A DNA stretch of 64,000 bases from Caenorhabditis remanei. Its lineage: Eukaryota; Nematoda; Chromadorea; Rhabditida; Rhabditidae. The notes beneath the pieces are model-generated. The model searched no databases. It was not told the DNA's origin and saw only the letters and a list, made by a program, of their open reading frames with translations. Both the position numbers and the translations under genes were made by a program. Below are positions 1 through 12,118 of the stretch, piece after piece (within the stretch, counting starts at the first letter, position 1; each line of letters starts with the position of its first letter). The DNA is taken from assembly GCF_010183535.1 (NCBI RefSeq), contig NC_071328.1:16802001-16866000 (forward strand), written 5' to 3'.

Positions 1-1
1 T

Positions 2-95
2 GGCTTAGGTTTCTTAGAAATTGGGAAAAAATTGACAAATACGATTAATAATCGGTTTTGTCAAGTTTTTCACCAATTTCTAAGAAACCTAAGCC
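2..95. repeat. Palindromic MITE-like element at window edge
   Basis: Inverted arms of 23 bp (GGCTTAGGTTTCTTAGAAAT... at 2-24 and its reverse complement ending at 95) flank an A/T-rich centre of about 48 bp. The left flank is cut by the window, so a target-site duplication cannot be tested. I see no coding content. Confidence 0.6.
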
Positions 96-134
96 TAAGA
101 GAATGGTGAAAAGTTTTTCGTATCAATTTTGAAG

Positions 135-378
135 GACCATTCTTTGCGGTTGGGACCATTCAATTCGGAAACTTGTGTCACCCAAAATTTTGGGACCATT
201 CTTTGCGGTTGGGACCATTCTTTGCGGTAGGGACCATGTAATTCGGAAATTTGTGTCACCCAAAATTTTGGGACCATTCTTTGCGGTTGGGACCATTCTT
301 TGCGGTTGGGACCATGTAATTCTTTGGGACCGTTCTTTTATTTTTTGGGACCGTTCTTTGCGGTTGGGACCATTATTT
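135..378. repeat. Minisatellite, GGGACCATTCTTTGCGGTT units
   Basis: About nine imperfect copies of a 19-bp unit, GGGACCATTCTTTGCGGTT. Twice they are interrupted by a longer spacer containing AATTCGGAAA-TTGTGTCACCCAAAATTTT, so there is also a higher-order unit of roughly 85 bp. Open frames across it on both strands only reflect the repeat and are not genes. Confidence 0.75.
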
Positions 379-1399
379 GCCAATAGAGCCAACATTTCTT
401 CAGTTGGAAATAATTACGTATCATTGAAGCCCGTCAAAATATCATGCTTTAAACTCTTGCTACTGGTTTTACGGTATATGTGCATTTTTGTACTTGAGAA
501 TGCTGAAATTGTTCTGAAACTCCATAAGTACAGTGAGCACATCTTCTTATGACTTTTCTGATTTTTTTCCTTTTACGGGGGCGCTGTCGACGCGTTTAAT
601 ATCATCATCATCTTCTCTGGAGAAGAGAACGACAAATCTGTTCAGACTCCTTTTCTGGGGATAAATAAATGGCCAAATATTGTTTTTAATATTCTGAGAA
701 TAGAAAGTCATTTATTTCTACAACCTCAACCGTCTTTCCCATTCCTTTATAGTTACAGTGACCACAATTTGTCCGTGACTCACTCTCCCAATCTTCTTTC
801 CTTCGAAATATATTATTATTTATGCAAAACTCTTCCAAATAAGTGTTTTCTCTTCCTCTCTTCTCCCTAATAAGAAATCTCCCTTCCAAAATGAAGTGTT
901 TTGTTTTTATCCCATTCACTTCCTGGAATAAGTTGTCCTCCCCCCTGAGGCAATTGAGAGAGAATTGGATCATTGATGGTCAACTGATTTAGAGCTGTTC
1001 CAGTTCTTCTTCTTCTTCTCGTTTGTTTTTTTTTATTTGAGCACAGAATGAGCATTTTTATTTGAGAGTGAACAAACACATTCCGTTTTTCCCAGTAGTT
1101 TTTTTATTTTTCAAAATGAAAAATAAATTCGTTTGATTGGGACTGGAATCATGGGAATGAAGGTGGGTGGTGGTCATGTGAGATTAATGGGAGTAGGGGG
1201 CGTTGAGACTACATACTACAGTACAGTAATCTCAGTAGATATGAGCCCCGTTAGTTTTCTGTCGTCAAGTTTAAAATCACTGTGACTCAGCGGACCAAGA
1301 CAGCACATCTGGAAGTGAAAAATCACTTTAATTGGTTTTCCAAAGTTTAGTACTTGTTTAAAGTTTGTTTAGACCACATTGTACTACAAATGCCCTCAA

Positions 1400-1545
1400 T
1401 TCTTATTATCTCAGCACAGTTATTACAACTGCGCTTTACAGAAACCTCCTCTCTTTCTCTTTGAATCTCTCAATTTCGCACACAATTTTCTTTGGTTTCG
1501 GTAGAGCGAGGTTGTACGAAGCGTGTCGTGCTAATACCGTCTTCG
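1400..1545 (+). repeat. Dispersed MITE family A (GTAGAGCG-GGTTGTA), copy 1
   Basis: It starts around CTCAGCACAGTT-TTACAACTGCGCT and ends with TTTCGGTAGAGCG-GGTTGTA-GAAGCGTGTCGTGCTAATA. The arms are imperfect inverted repeats. The core, CTCTCAATTTCGCACACAAT, is shared with copies at about 4053-4203 (reverse orientation) and 17930-18056. Partial copies of the right end alone occur near 3545-3592 and 31710-31752. Confidence 0.65.
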
Positions 1546-4052
1546 GCGATTTCCAAAACTGTTCCCTCTGTAACCTGGATGGGCAGAGCTGTGAGGAATT
1601 CCTCTTTTCGACTTTTTTCACTTCCGACTTATTTTTTTCGAAAATTTGATTTCTGAACAACTTTGTTGGGCGGTTTTATGTTATTACCGCAATAAGAATC
1701 CGTTGTCTTCCATTCCAAGATTTGTTCGAGTTTTAATTCGAGCAGTTCTAATTCGGACATCACCTTGATTTCTTGTTACCAGCTGCTAAAACAATAATTA
1801 CTAAGACTAAAAATCAAAGCATTTTGGTCTCTTCTTTAAAAGATCAGTATCTTTTCTCCTCTTGACCTCTAATTGATCTTTCTTATAAAAATCATGCCAT
1901 CTCTTCTAGATTCCGTCTTTCTCAGTGTTATGATAACCGTATTCTAATAATATTGACTCATTCGTCCCATTTTAGCGTTCTCTCTTACTCCCTTTTTTAG
2001 TCAGTTATACTAGTAAATGATCCATATGGCAACATGGTGTATCGACTCCAAGTTTTCAAGGTTCCAGACATAAAAAATGCCTCAACTAGCATAAAAATCA
2101 TGAAAATCCACTCAAAAACCCATAAAACCCAGTTTCCCAACTTTTTGACAAAAATCGTAGAAAAGGCTTACTGGGATTTTCGAGGTATGTATAACGCCAC
2201 CAGCAGAGGTACCAGGGTTCGAGTTCACCTGGTGCTCAAATTTTTTGTTTTTGAGAAACCCTCAGGGTCAGATAACGCGTCTCAGGTGTCCCAGCCGCTT
2301 TAGTCTTACTGTCTCATTGTCAACTGGACGTTTTTGCTATCTCTCTTTCACATTTTCTTTGAAACGCGCTGCAGGCGCGCCAAGAACTTTGAAAATTGTC
2401 TCACTTTCTTATCCTACAGTATGTATCCAGCTACGCGCCGCTGGCACGCCAGACACACTTCCAAATATGAGTCATAGTGATTTTTGGGTGGGTTGGGAGT
2501 CTTCCTCTCACACACATATCTGGATAAGTGTTGGTCAACACACACACCACTTATTAACCTCTCCTCCCATCCCATCAGTTATCCTACGCATTTTTCTCAC
2601 TCTTCTTGTTTTGTTTTCCATTTCTCTTGTGGTTTTCAACAACATAAGGACTCTGCTAATTTTCTCACGCTTTTGGATTAAAATTCTCGATTATTATGTT
2701 GTTGTTTCTGCATTCTGTCACGTAGGGCAATTTGACAAACTCAAACTTGTCAAATCGGGCAGGGCTAATGTATTGCTCGGTCCGACTTTATGAAAAGGTA
2801 CCTATTTTTTACCGAATTTCTTGAATTTTTCAAAATTTTCACATTAAAAATCCTATTTGATATTTGATATTTTATTTAACTATTTAAATATACAGAAAAA
2901 GTCACTGGAGGTCAGGTAAAGTCCCTCACGAGACTAAACCTGAGAAAGGAAACCGGGAAATAAGGAATTAAAAAATAGGTGGGCAAGGGGGAGGGAGAAT
3001 AAAGAAGAGAATAAAGACTATTTCTTGATGCATTACTAGCTTTTCATTGAATTCTATACTACTATAGTCAAAAATTCTATATTTTTAAAAAAAATTCAAA
3101 AAAAATTCAAAAATCTCTAAATTTCGTTCAAAACGTTTTTGAATTTCAAACCCCGGCCCGTGACAAGTTCGGATAAAGTTGAAAAAGCATTGTAGACTAC
3201 AAACTACATAAATCGTTAAACCGTTATTCAGTATGGTCAGGCGTGTCAGTGTCACTTCAAGATTTTTTGATTGTTTGCAATTTGACCTCTGAAACAGCTT
3301 ACAAGGGCGATTTTTACTTTCAAAATCCCATAAAATTCATGGAAATTGGCAAAAAAGATACAATGACAATCATGTTACACTGACGCATACACTGACAATT
3401 TTAACAAAGCCTAATTCGGTTTTGTAGTTTGTAGTCAACCAGTTCCCCCATTTTCGTTCCAATACCAAAACTTTGGCTCCAAAAAAGTTTCTGAGCAGAT
3501 CTATTAGCAAGACACGCGTCTTATAACTGCGCTCCACCGAAATGTCTTTGACAGCGCGGTTGTAAGAAGCGTGCCGTGCTAATACCTGAACTTCAAGCAT
3601 TTTCCTGAGTTTCTAATGCCTACAATCACATTTTCTGCAAAGGCTAACTAGCTTTTGTAGTTTGTAGTCACTTTTTTCTTTTCTTTCCCCCTGTTTCCTT
3701 CTTACTTAACTCTATTATCCTGAGCACACCCGCAGCCTGCACTGCGGCCACGGAAGAAGTGACAAAAAAATAAGAGAAGACACACTTTTTTCTTCTTAGT
3801 TTCTGTTTTTTTTTCTTTTTGGAAAAGGAAAAGGAAGAGATTCGGGCACCCCGGGAACCCTTTTCTTTGAAAAAAACATTTGAGGAAGGGGATGGGTTTT
3901 TGTGTTAAGACACCCAGTTCCATAGTTTGTTAAGCTCTTCTTTAGACACCAGTCGTTTTTTTTGCAGATAGGGGTTTTTTGGAGGTTTAGACACTTCAAA
4001 CCACAAAATTTATTGTTTTTTTTTGCATTGTGCACCCAGAAACGTGAGCTTG

Positions 4053-4203
4053 TTGGTACTATTAGCACCACACGCTTCTTACAACCGCGCTCTACCGAAA
4101 CCGAGGAAAATTGTGTGCGAAATTGAGAGACTCAGAGAAAAGGAGTCATTTTTCAAGAGGATTTTGGTCGAGTTGTGAGAACTGTGCTGAGTTAATATAA
4201 GCT
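4053..4203 (-). repeat. Dispersed MITE family A, copy 2
   Basis: This is the reverse-complement copy of the element at 1400-1545. It opens with TATTAGCACCACACGCTTCT and contains ATTGTGTGCGAAATTGAGAG. Identity is high over the whole unit, so this is a mobile family and not chance similarity. Confidence 0.6.
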
Positions 4204-4580
4204 AGAAGTTTCTGAATTTTCTACAATTGAGTTTTTGAAAAAAAAACTATTCATTAACTGTCTAAACCTCACTTTCATGTCTCTACGATACCTAACCATT
4301 AAAATTGATACATTTCTGGGAATCTTTGAGTCATCTATTATAGAAAAATAATTAGACTAACTAAGAAATGCGTAGTCACTACTGCTTACATAACTTAAAA
4401 CCTACTAACAATGAAGGTAATTTTGGAAAGAAAGAGGGGATATTTTCCTTTCAAAATTGATCAAAAACTAGTTTGCTAGATTCCTTGAAAAAATATACCA
4501 TCTTCCAACATGGGCGGTTTTATTTTTTGTGAAGACTAGGTGAATACATGACTGGAATTCTGGAAATAGTAGTTGTTAAC

Positions 4581-4799
4581 CATAGTTGTCAAGGCCCGGC
4601 CCGGCCCGGAAAATTGGCGCCAAATACAAAAATTCAAACTTTTTCAAATTTTTTTCGCGAAAAAGTCAAATTTTCGACTATCACTCAGAATTTGAAGAAA
4701 TTCTGAAAAAGCATCAAAAATTGTCACATTTTTGATTTAAAAAAAAGGATCATTTTTTGAAGCCGGGCCTTCGGGCCGGGCCGGGCCTTGACAACTATG
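4581..4799. mobile_element. hAT-like MITE with 8-bp target duplication
   Basis: 219 bp bounded by identical 28-bp terminal inverted repeats beginning CATAGTTGTCAAGGCCCGGC. It is flanked directly by an 8-bp duplication, TTGTTAAC, at 4573-4580 and 4800-4807. An 8-bp duplication and a terminus beginning CA fit the hAT superfamily. The interior is A/T-rich and non-coding, so it is non-autonomous. Matching ends and an intact duplication suggest a fairly recent insertion. Confidence 0.8.
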
Positions 4800-4826
4800 T
4801 TGTTAACAACTCGGTATACTCGTTCA

Positions 4827-4941
4827 ACTTTCTGCAGCATGTCTGCCGACTTTCTGCAGCATCTCTGGCGACAGTATGTAAACCATCAACAGAGAGTTGC
4901 CAGAGATGCTGCAGAAAGTCGGCAGACATGCTGTAGAAAGT
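4827..4941. repeat. 115-bp palindrome of CTGCAGCAT units
   Basis: ACTTTCTGCAGCATGTCTGC at the left, continued by a second CTTTCTGCAGCATCTCTGGC unit, is mirrored almost perfectly on the right around a loop of about 30 bp. Arms are about 43 bp. Confidence 0.65.
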
Positions 4942-5067
4942 GAAGCCAATCCTTCATTAAACCCTCCCAATATTACGAAACAATAAAATGAAAAACAATT
5001 GTATTAAATTAAAGAGTTTTATTAAACTAAATTAAAGAGACAATTAAAAAATGAAATATACGAGTCA

Positions 5068-5804
5068 TCAGAGTGATTTCATCCATGAATATTCGTGGGG
5101 CACATTAACAGGAAACTGAAGAAGTACTTGAGAGATTGTTCCTTCAAGCGAATCTGAAAATATTTTTTGTTTTGAATATAAGAAACAATTCCTCACTTGT
5201 TCACCATGGCCTATCGAATGCAGTCGTTTCTTTCCTTTTCCGATTAATCTGCAAAAAAAATGTTGGTTTTTGTGGGGAGACTGTTTTAAATTTAGTCATG
5301 TGTGTGTTCGAACATGCTTGCGAGCAGTTTTCAAAGCATTATGTGTCTGACGGCGAGTCTGTACACTCATTTACATTTTTTCAAAATTGGATTTCAATAC
5401 ATACAAATACAATACTTGTCCAGAAACCGCGCCTTTTTAGCAAAAAAAACCGTCTTTCTGTGAGATATCTGTGAGTTTGCTAACTTTATCTGAAATATTT
5501 CGATCTTCGTAACGTCAAACTGTGTATGTTTCGCCCAAACAATATAATTATCCTGGGATAGATTTTTAAAGAAAATACGATTATAAACTCGTAAAAATGA
5601 CTATATTGTTGTGTTATTTTTTTCTTTTATTACTCCGTATATTTGTAAACCGTGATATTCTCACATCCCTTTTGAATATTTACCTCATTTTCCTGTGACT
5701 ACCAGTTACAGCTGGAATATGAACATATGTATCTCCACTGATACCCGGCACTTTCACCGCTCCAACTATATCGTCCTTTTCTCTATTCCATGACTTTCCT
5801 TGTG
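5068..5804 (-). CDS. Unrecognised gene, three 3' exons (partial)
   Basis: I do not recognise the protein. Three minus-strand exons join in phase: 5804-5684, 5248-5205 and 5153-5068. Each is preceded by TTTTCAG or TTTGCAG. The donors are AG|GTAAAT and CATG|GTGAAC, and the second intron is 51 nt. They encode 82 residues to a TGA at 5068-5070; the first reads QGKSWNREKDDIVGAVKVPG and the last ends EYSWMKSL. An AATAAA follows at 5018-5023. No start exon is found upstream, where the CTGCAGAAAGT array begins, so the gene is either 5'-truncated or carried as a fragment between the inverted repeats. Consistent phases and the poly(A) signal support reality. The short length and lack of homology keep confidence low. 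Confidence 0.35.
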
Positions 5805-5944
5805 CTGAAAACAAGATTCGTTTAAATTAAAGTCAGAAAACCAACAAAAAAAATAACGAAATCGGTTTAAAACGGAAAAAAAATTAGAAAAATCTCATGA
5901 AAAAAAAAACTCAGAAGCACGCAACGCGGACACGCTTCGCTTGA

Positions 5945-6215
5945 AAATTGCTCCAGACAGTTGGGGGCACCCTCCAATTTGCTACAGAAAGTCGGGGGCG
6001 CCCACACGATATCTCTAAAAGAGAGGAGAGGTTGCAAGTTGCTGCAGAAAGTTGCGAGTATATGGACCGAAAAATATGTCGTACACCAATGTAATCCAAC
6101 TAGCTGCAGATAGTCAGAAGTTCGTGCCATTTTTCTCCAGAAAGTCGGCAGAACCTCCATATTGCTGCAGAAAGTCGCCAGAACCTCTAACTAGCTGCAG
6201 AAAGTTGAACGAGTT
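5945..6215. repeat. Degenerate CTGCAGAAAGTCG tandem array
   Basis: Roughly seven imperfect copies of a 30-40 bp unit containing TTGCTGCAGAAAGTCGGCAG followed by AACCTC-like sequence. It is related to the palindrome at 4827-4941. Confidence 0.6.
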
Positions 6216-9200
6216 TACCGAGAAACTTGTCAACCGGGTCGGCGTGTAAATAGCTGAAAACACAATATTATGAACTGAAAAATATACCAAAATGTAGATC
6301 TCGACGAGTTCTATGTCAGTGACCTACTACCGGCTGAGCTGTTATTCGTTAATGTACCGCGGACCGGAAAAAAGCGCCAGAATACGCGAAAATGGTCAAA
6401 AACCCATTCTAGGCAGGCCCGTGACACCTAAACGAATACATCCGTCGTGTAGAATTGAATTTGACCATTACCGAAAGTTTTTGTTTTTTGAGACGGAATG
6501 GGGGTCGAAAATTGTCAAAAATAGGAATCCAAAAAGGAGGTTTGATCTAAGGCACTAAGATTTTTTTTTAATTTTACTCGAGAAAAGTCCTTTTTTCAAA
6601 ATTGTTGATAGATTTTCGGGTAATTTTTTGTCATGTATATTAGTTAGTACAAATGCTACAATGACCACGTAACTACAAGCTACAATCTCTATATTAACTT
6701 CTGTAAAACCAACTGATTTTTGTTCTTTTCAATCTCTCCTTCCCATTCTAGCAAGTTGTTTGTTTTCTGTACTCTCCCGTTAATCCCTCTCTTATATTTT
6801 TTGACATTCTCTCTCTCTTCTTTTTTGACTTCTTAATGCCACGTCATTTGAGAGAAAAAGAATGAAAGAGGATTAGTGTTTTAGTCGAAACTCTTCGCTT
6901 TTAGCCATTTGGGAGCAGAGAGATTTATAGATTTTGGCTCATTCTCAACTTTAATTTTTTGCGAGTCTCCTATTATAGTAGCATCCATTTCGTACCTACA
7001 TCACTTTTTGGTCGCTTAACAGGAAAACGGCCGAACGAAAAGGGAACGTAATAAGGAAAAAGGACAAGAGAGGCTTCAACAAAGTGGAAGAAACTCAATT
7101 TTCACAGAAGAAGAAGAGACCACGAGTTGCTCTTTTCCTCCTCCTATTTTTGTCGTTTTTTGGTACTTTTGAGTTTCTGTTTCGTACTTTTTGCAGTTTT
7201 AATCATAGTGAGGTTACCAGAATTGCTAGAGATACCTACTCACAGGGTCATAAAAAGTCCATATGAAGCAACTGCGCTCCAAAAACATTCTGGTAAATAT
7301 AGCGCGAAATTCAAAAAAAATATCCAATTTTTTTTTGTTGAGTTGAAAATTAGTAAAAATAAAAAATAAAAGTCAGCAGCTTCATTCGAAAAACTTAACT
7401 CCCTATCGTCCTTCCACGTTATGAGCACGAAATTTGCCTGAGCTGTGACTCAATTGGCAACCTGGCAAGTGGTATGCAAACGCGCTTTACTAGACTTTCG
7501 GTTTCGCGGGAAAATAATTTAAATTCATATGTACTAAATATGACCCCGTGCTACTGAAGCTAAGAAACTACAAACTACAGAAAATGCTCAGCATTGCTAG
7601 AAATCTTTCCAACATTAATTATCATTAGAGCGCATTCACCGTATCCTCCATCCACCCATTACTGTACATTTATATCTATTTCCATTTTTTCTGTCTTAAA
7701 ATTTCAGAATTTCCCGCGAGTTTTTGGTTTTCTGAGCATCCTTCGAGTCGCTGCTCAACCCACTGAAAATTCAAATTTTCGATCCTTTTTTACTGATAAC
7801 TCTCACTTATTTTATCCCATTTCCGGTCTGAAAACTCGAATTTTCCGTGATTTTTTGAGTCGCTGCTCAGTGAATTCTGATTATTTTCCGACATCTCTGA
7901 AAAGGTTGTCACTGTAAGAGTGTGTCAGTGTAATTAGATTAAATTGAGAGTTTTGTACTTTTTGATGGGTCAAACCCTAGAGTGCCTGATTTTCCTGCCC
8001 TCAATTAATAAATTTCTGCAACAAAAAAGGTCGCTGTGAAAATAACACAACATTTATCTAATTATCACTGTCTAAAAGTGGGCGGAGCTTCTTGACCTAG
8101 CTAGAATTCTATCAACCTTGATGGTACCTGCCAGCATGTCTGTTGTCACATTTTACCCTGAAGGACTTTCCTGAGGCTACAAACTACAAAACTTTGTCAG
8201 TGTAAAATTATTGTCACTGTAACTTGTTTGTCAGTGTATAACTTTTGTACACTGACCATTTCTGACTACAAACTACAAGGTGAAATAGAAATCCATCCAT
8301 CTATCACGAACCCCTCAGAATATCAATTAGGTAGTCTTCCCTCTCCAATTTGACCAGCTGTATTCCATCCTTCCTATTCTCAATGACGTCACCACCAGAA
8401 TCTATATCTCCGCATATATTTTATTTTTGTGCCCCCCTTCTCTCCCGCCTAAATATACACACCGCCCGTTTGAGAAATGCCAAATTTAAATTTTATTTGT
8501 TCTTCTTTTTTCTCTATTTGACAAATGGTCCTCCACTTTCAAAATGACTCTTTTTCAATGGGTATAGTAGGTCAAATGGGTTCTGGAGAATGTACTAGAA
8601 AAAGGGGCGGGGCTTTAGAGTCACATCCACTAAATCAATTTTCGCCAACTTTTTTGAGCTCGGGGACTAGTTTTTTTTCCATAATTTGGATTTCTAGGCC
8701 ACGTGTTGAAAAACTCGGCCACGGGCCACTTTCGGTGGTTTTTTGTTGTTTTTAGTCTCTAGAAACTCTGAAAATGTCAAAAACTGACTTTCTGAGCTCG
8801 GGTTTTCACAAATTTTGGTTCTTCGTCAAAAATTTTTTTTCAAAATGTTTGACATCATTATTCCTCTACAAAACTGCTCTTTCATCCCCTCTGGGGAAAT
8901 GAAAAATAACCGAAATCCAATAAATGTGACATTATTGCCGAGAATAGAATGGGAAGAGCCTCCATGAGAGAGCACAATGACGTAGTGGATAGAGTGAAAT
9001 GGGGGCGGGGCTTGAAAATTCAGAGCAGTGATTTAAGAGGGAAATATTTGAAGGCACAACCAGTTTTTACGTTGGTCAGGTTATGTTTGTCACTGTAGCT
9101 TGAATTTGAGCCCTGTGGGCGGAGTCTGATAGTACTCAGCTAGTCAGTTGTTAGGCTACAAACTACAAAAAATTTCAATTCCGTTACCCTCAAAAAAAGT

Positions 9201-10036
9201 CGGTCAGTGTAACTACACTGAGGCTAACTTAGATTTGTAGTTTGTAGTCGCTTAGCCTCAACAAACTTCACTGAGACTACAAACTATAATACTCAGTTAG
9301 CCTCAGCAAAATTTGAAATGGGTGTAACTTTGTCAGTTTCCAGCCGATTCTTTTCAAATTTCCTCTTAAATTTATAGTTTGTAGTCTCCAGGTATTCAGT
9401 TAATGGCATTTGCTGTTAAGCTATGCAGCTATGATTGAAGCTCCGCCTACCTTTAGGCTACACGTACTCAAATTGCACCTTTTCATAGTTTAAAACGTGG
9501 AAATCCCGTTCTCATTTTGATAAAATAGATGAGTGCAACACTTTAAACTCTTTGCTCCACCAGATCCCAAAGAGTAATTTGTCCCCCCCCCACTCATCCT
9601 CACTGACTCATCCTCCTTGATTTAAGGGGGTCTGGAGCCAATGGCCTCCCCAAGCCATCCGAGAGAGTAATAAAGGGAGAGTGTCATCTGCCATTCAAAT
9701 TGACCTCGATTCTCTTCTTGAGAGGAAGAAGAAGGACACCCATCCCCATTCTCATTTTAAATCTCTCTTTTCTTCATTTAGCCTTCAAAACGGCGTTCTC
9801 TTTCTTCTTGGCGGTCAGTTTTTGATGGTTTTGGGCTTGGAAACTGGTGGGGCACTAAATTGAAATTATCTGTTCAAAAGAGGACTGAACTCAAATTTTT
9901 TTCATTTACAGATTCCGATACTTCTGAAAATTCCAAACACCTTTTCTTATTGACGTATATTCCTTAAAATCGCTCTAAACGCCACTATTACCGTTCGTTT
10001 CCTGACTCAAAATGAACTTTGGTCGAATACTTTATT

Positions 10037-10201
10037 GCCGTGTAGTCCTCTCGGACAAGATTTTTCTAACAAATCTTGTTGTTTTACAGTATTTTTGTGT
10101 TTCAAAACAAATATAATTAATATTAAACCTACGAAAATTTGTTGGAAAAGGCAAGGAAACGAGGAATTGAGCAAGAATCTTGTCCGAGAGGACTACACGG
10201 C
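10037..10201. repeat. 165-bp palindromic element
   Basis: Identical 26-bp inverted arms, starting GCCGTGTAGTCCTCTCGGAC, bound an A/T-rich interior. No target duplication is clear at the ends. It is non-coding and MITE-like. Confidence 0.65.
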
Positions 10202-11534
10202 CGCTCGGGGCAGTTTTCACTAACTTTTATAGTTCAAAATAAGCTTGAATAGTAGAAAAATTTGGATTTCAAACTAGGAAAAGGTTACTGCTTTCCGCCT
10301 GTAGTAATTTTGTCAGTGTAACTTTGTCAGTGTAGTTTGCCACTGTAAACGGTAGGACAGTGTGATGGCCGAGTTGACGAATCCTAGGCCATGACCACTT
10401 CTTATACAGGGTGGAGCGGAATTCCGCTTTCCGGCATTCAACTGGAACAATTTGTTCGCCCACTCGAACTTATTGGTACTTTTGAGGGTTTTTGCAGCAA
10501 CGCTAGCAGTTTTTACCAAACAAACAAAATTTAACAAAAATGTAACTATTTTGAGTCGTTTTTAAAAATAAAATAAGGCCGTCTTTTAAAAAATTACATT
10601 TTATTCCGCTTTGCGTGAGTTTTGTCCGATTTTCAGCCATTTTTGGCACAGTTTCACCCCGGAAAGTGTCATATTTTAAAACAGATTTTCTGGACATTTT
10701 CTCTTACAAAATGCCATTTTCGACTGCTTTTTGGCTTTTTTTTGGCTTTTTTTGGCCATTTTCACCGATTTTCAGCCTATTTTGGCGGAACGTTCTAATT
10801 CAGGCAGACGATACTTTTTTCTCTAAAAAAAATCCCCTTTTCCTTATTTTCTTTACCCTGAATTTTTTTTTCAATTATTCAGTTTTCCCCCCATTGTTGT
10901 TTGTTTGTTCTCCAATATATATTTTTTAATCAATCAAAAATTTTCTGTGACGTAGTTGGCTTATTGTGGCGGTTTTCAGTGAATTTTTACATTTAGATCC
11001 ATTCTGAACACGCAACATTTTTTGTTGTTGGTTGAAACATGTCACTCAAAAATTTCAAATTTTTTCAGGCAAATTGATGAAATATTTGAATATTTTATAA
11101 GGATTGCTTGAATTTGTATGTAGTTTGTAGTCTGAAGTTGAAAAAAAAATTGTCACTGTAATTTGGTCATTGTAACTAGGTCACTGTAATTTTTTGTCAG
11201 TGTAACTACCCAATCCTTCTAAAACGCGCCATAGACGCCCCAGCCATTCTTATCTTCTGAACGATCTCATTGTATGTATACTCAAGTCAAATTTCCCGCG
11301 CCGAAGGCACCCCAGACATTTCGAACAGCTGAACATCCACTCTTTCAAAAGTGCAACTCTTCCTCTCTTTTCCTTTTTCTCTAAATCTCTCCAATCCCTA
11401 CACTATTTCGTATATTTCATTGAGAAGGGTCCCCCTCTTTCAAAAGTGTACTAAAATTATGACCCCCCCTCTTCTCTTTGTCCGAGTGGAGGTCCTCTCT
11501 TTCGAACTTCCTGCAGAGAATCGAAATAAACAAA

Positions 11535-11560
11535 ATGTTGTTCGAGGCGCTGGCGTGTCG
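11535..11560 (+). CDS. Candidate distal first exon of the RGK GTPase
   Basis: ATG preceded by AACAAA opens 26 bases coding MLFEALAC plus two leftover bases (CG), then a donor GTGGGT. The next exon (14651-14768) begins with a single phase base, so they join as CGA and continue in frame, giving a 421-residue long isoform. The phase match and initiation context are the only support. Another distal exon is possible. Confidence 0.3.
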
Positions 11561-11599
11561 GTGGGTGCGTTTTTTAAACACATTGGATCTGTACCAATT

Positions 11600-12118
11600 T
11601 CAATTAAGTAGTATAGTCTGGCGCACCTTTGACGCGTTTTGGAATCCGTCTCAACCGTTTTTCTTTATGATCATTCTACTGTCATCTTTAAGTTTTCAGG
11701 GTGAAAAAAAACTGGGGTGTCTTTGACGCGTTTCTGATGTTCTTAGTACTTAAGTTATGCTTTTTTAGTATAAAAATTTGTCTGGCGCACCTTTGTCGCG
11801 TTTTTCTAAGTCATCTCTTTGATCTGAACTACATTTTCCATATATTCAGGTTTCTGGCGTGCCTCCGGCGCTTTGAGATTCCAGTACTCCAGTCAATCAT
11901 AAAAAAGCATCTGGCGCACCATTGACGCGTTTTCCATTTTCATCGTATTGTCAAAGTCATCAAAAATGCTAACTTCCTTCGGCTGGCGCGCCTTTAACGC
12001 GATCTCAAATTCTCAAACTCCGTCTCTTGGCTGGCAATGATAGTTTAACATTCCCCTTGTTGTAGTAGAGTCGTTCGAACCCTCAACTTTAACTGTCTGG
12101 CGCACCTTTGACGCATTT
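11600..12118. repeat. Cluster of CTGGCGCACCTTTGACGCG repeats
   Basis: At least seven direct copies of a 19-24 bp motif (CTGGCGCACCTTTGACGCG plus TTTT, with variants) lie near 11619, 11721, 11780, 11855, 11911, 11981 and 12097, spaced by about 60-120 bp of unrelated sequence. Single copies of the same family, in either orientation, occur near 2365, 14800, 15050, 25130, 27183, 30290, 33340, 58698 and 60030. Each motif is itself a short imperfect hairpin (GGCGC...GCG). Confidence 0.7.

Larger units (their letters stand above)
1..5067. other. Gene-free stretch with dispersed repeats
   Basis: I find no supportable coding gene here. Apart from the elements listed separately, it holds CTGGCGC-type repeats near 2365-2460, isolated GACTACAAACTACAAA motifs near 3190, 3430 and 3660, and T-rich tracts. 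The open frames of 60-180 codons are short, lack splice context and show no recognisable family. Confidence 0.5.
4810..6222. mobile_element. Possible 1.4-kb composite element with CTGCAGAAAGT subterminal repeats
   Basis: The left end CTCGGTATACTCGTTCAACT continues into TTCTGCAG. It is matched in inverted orientation by the right end at about 6194-6222 (CTGCAGAAAGTTGAACGAGT, then TTACCGAG). Inside the left end is a palindrome (4827-4941). Inside the right end is a degenerate array of the same CTGCAGAAAGTCG unit (about 5945-6215). Between them lie spliced-looking minus-strand exons. No clear target duplication is visible, so these may be repeats flanking a gene and not one mobile unit. Confidence 0.4.
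5805..11534. other. Gene-free stretch with short dispersed repeats
   Basis: No supportable gene. It contains many CACTGAC/GTCAGTG motifs (about 7905-8270, 9190-9210, 10310-10345, 11150-11205), GACTACAAACTACAAA motifs (about 8170, 8260, 9160, 9235-9290), GGGCGG-containing motifs (about 8075, 8606, 9004) and a palindrome at 10037-10201. A GTGGAGCGGAATTCCGC stretch near 10411 could be a single transposon end. Confidence 0.45.

Noticed and set aside
2190..2255. tRNA-like B box (GGGTTCGAGTTC) after CCACCAGCAGAGG
   Set aside because: The would-be T loop is too long and no D or anticodon arm can be drawn.
7084..7369. Frames with a hydrophobic segment (ALFLLLFLSFFGTF)
   Set aside because: T-rich DNA readily gives Leu/Phe runs; there is no acceptable start, no exon continuation and no family.
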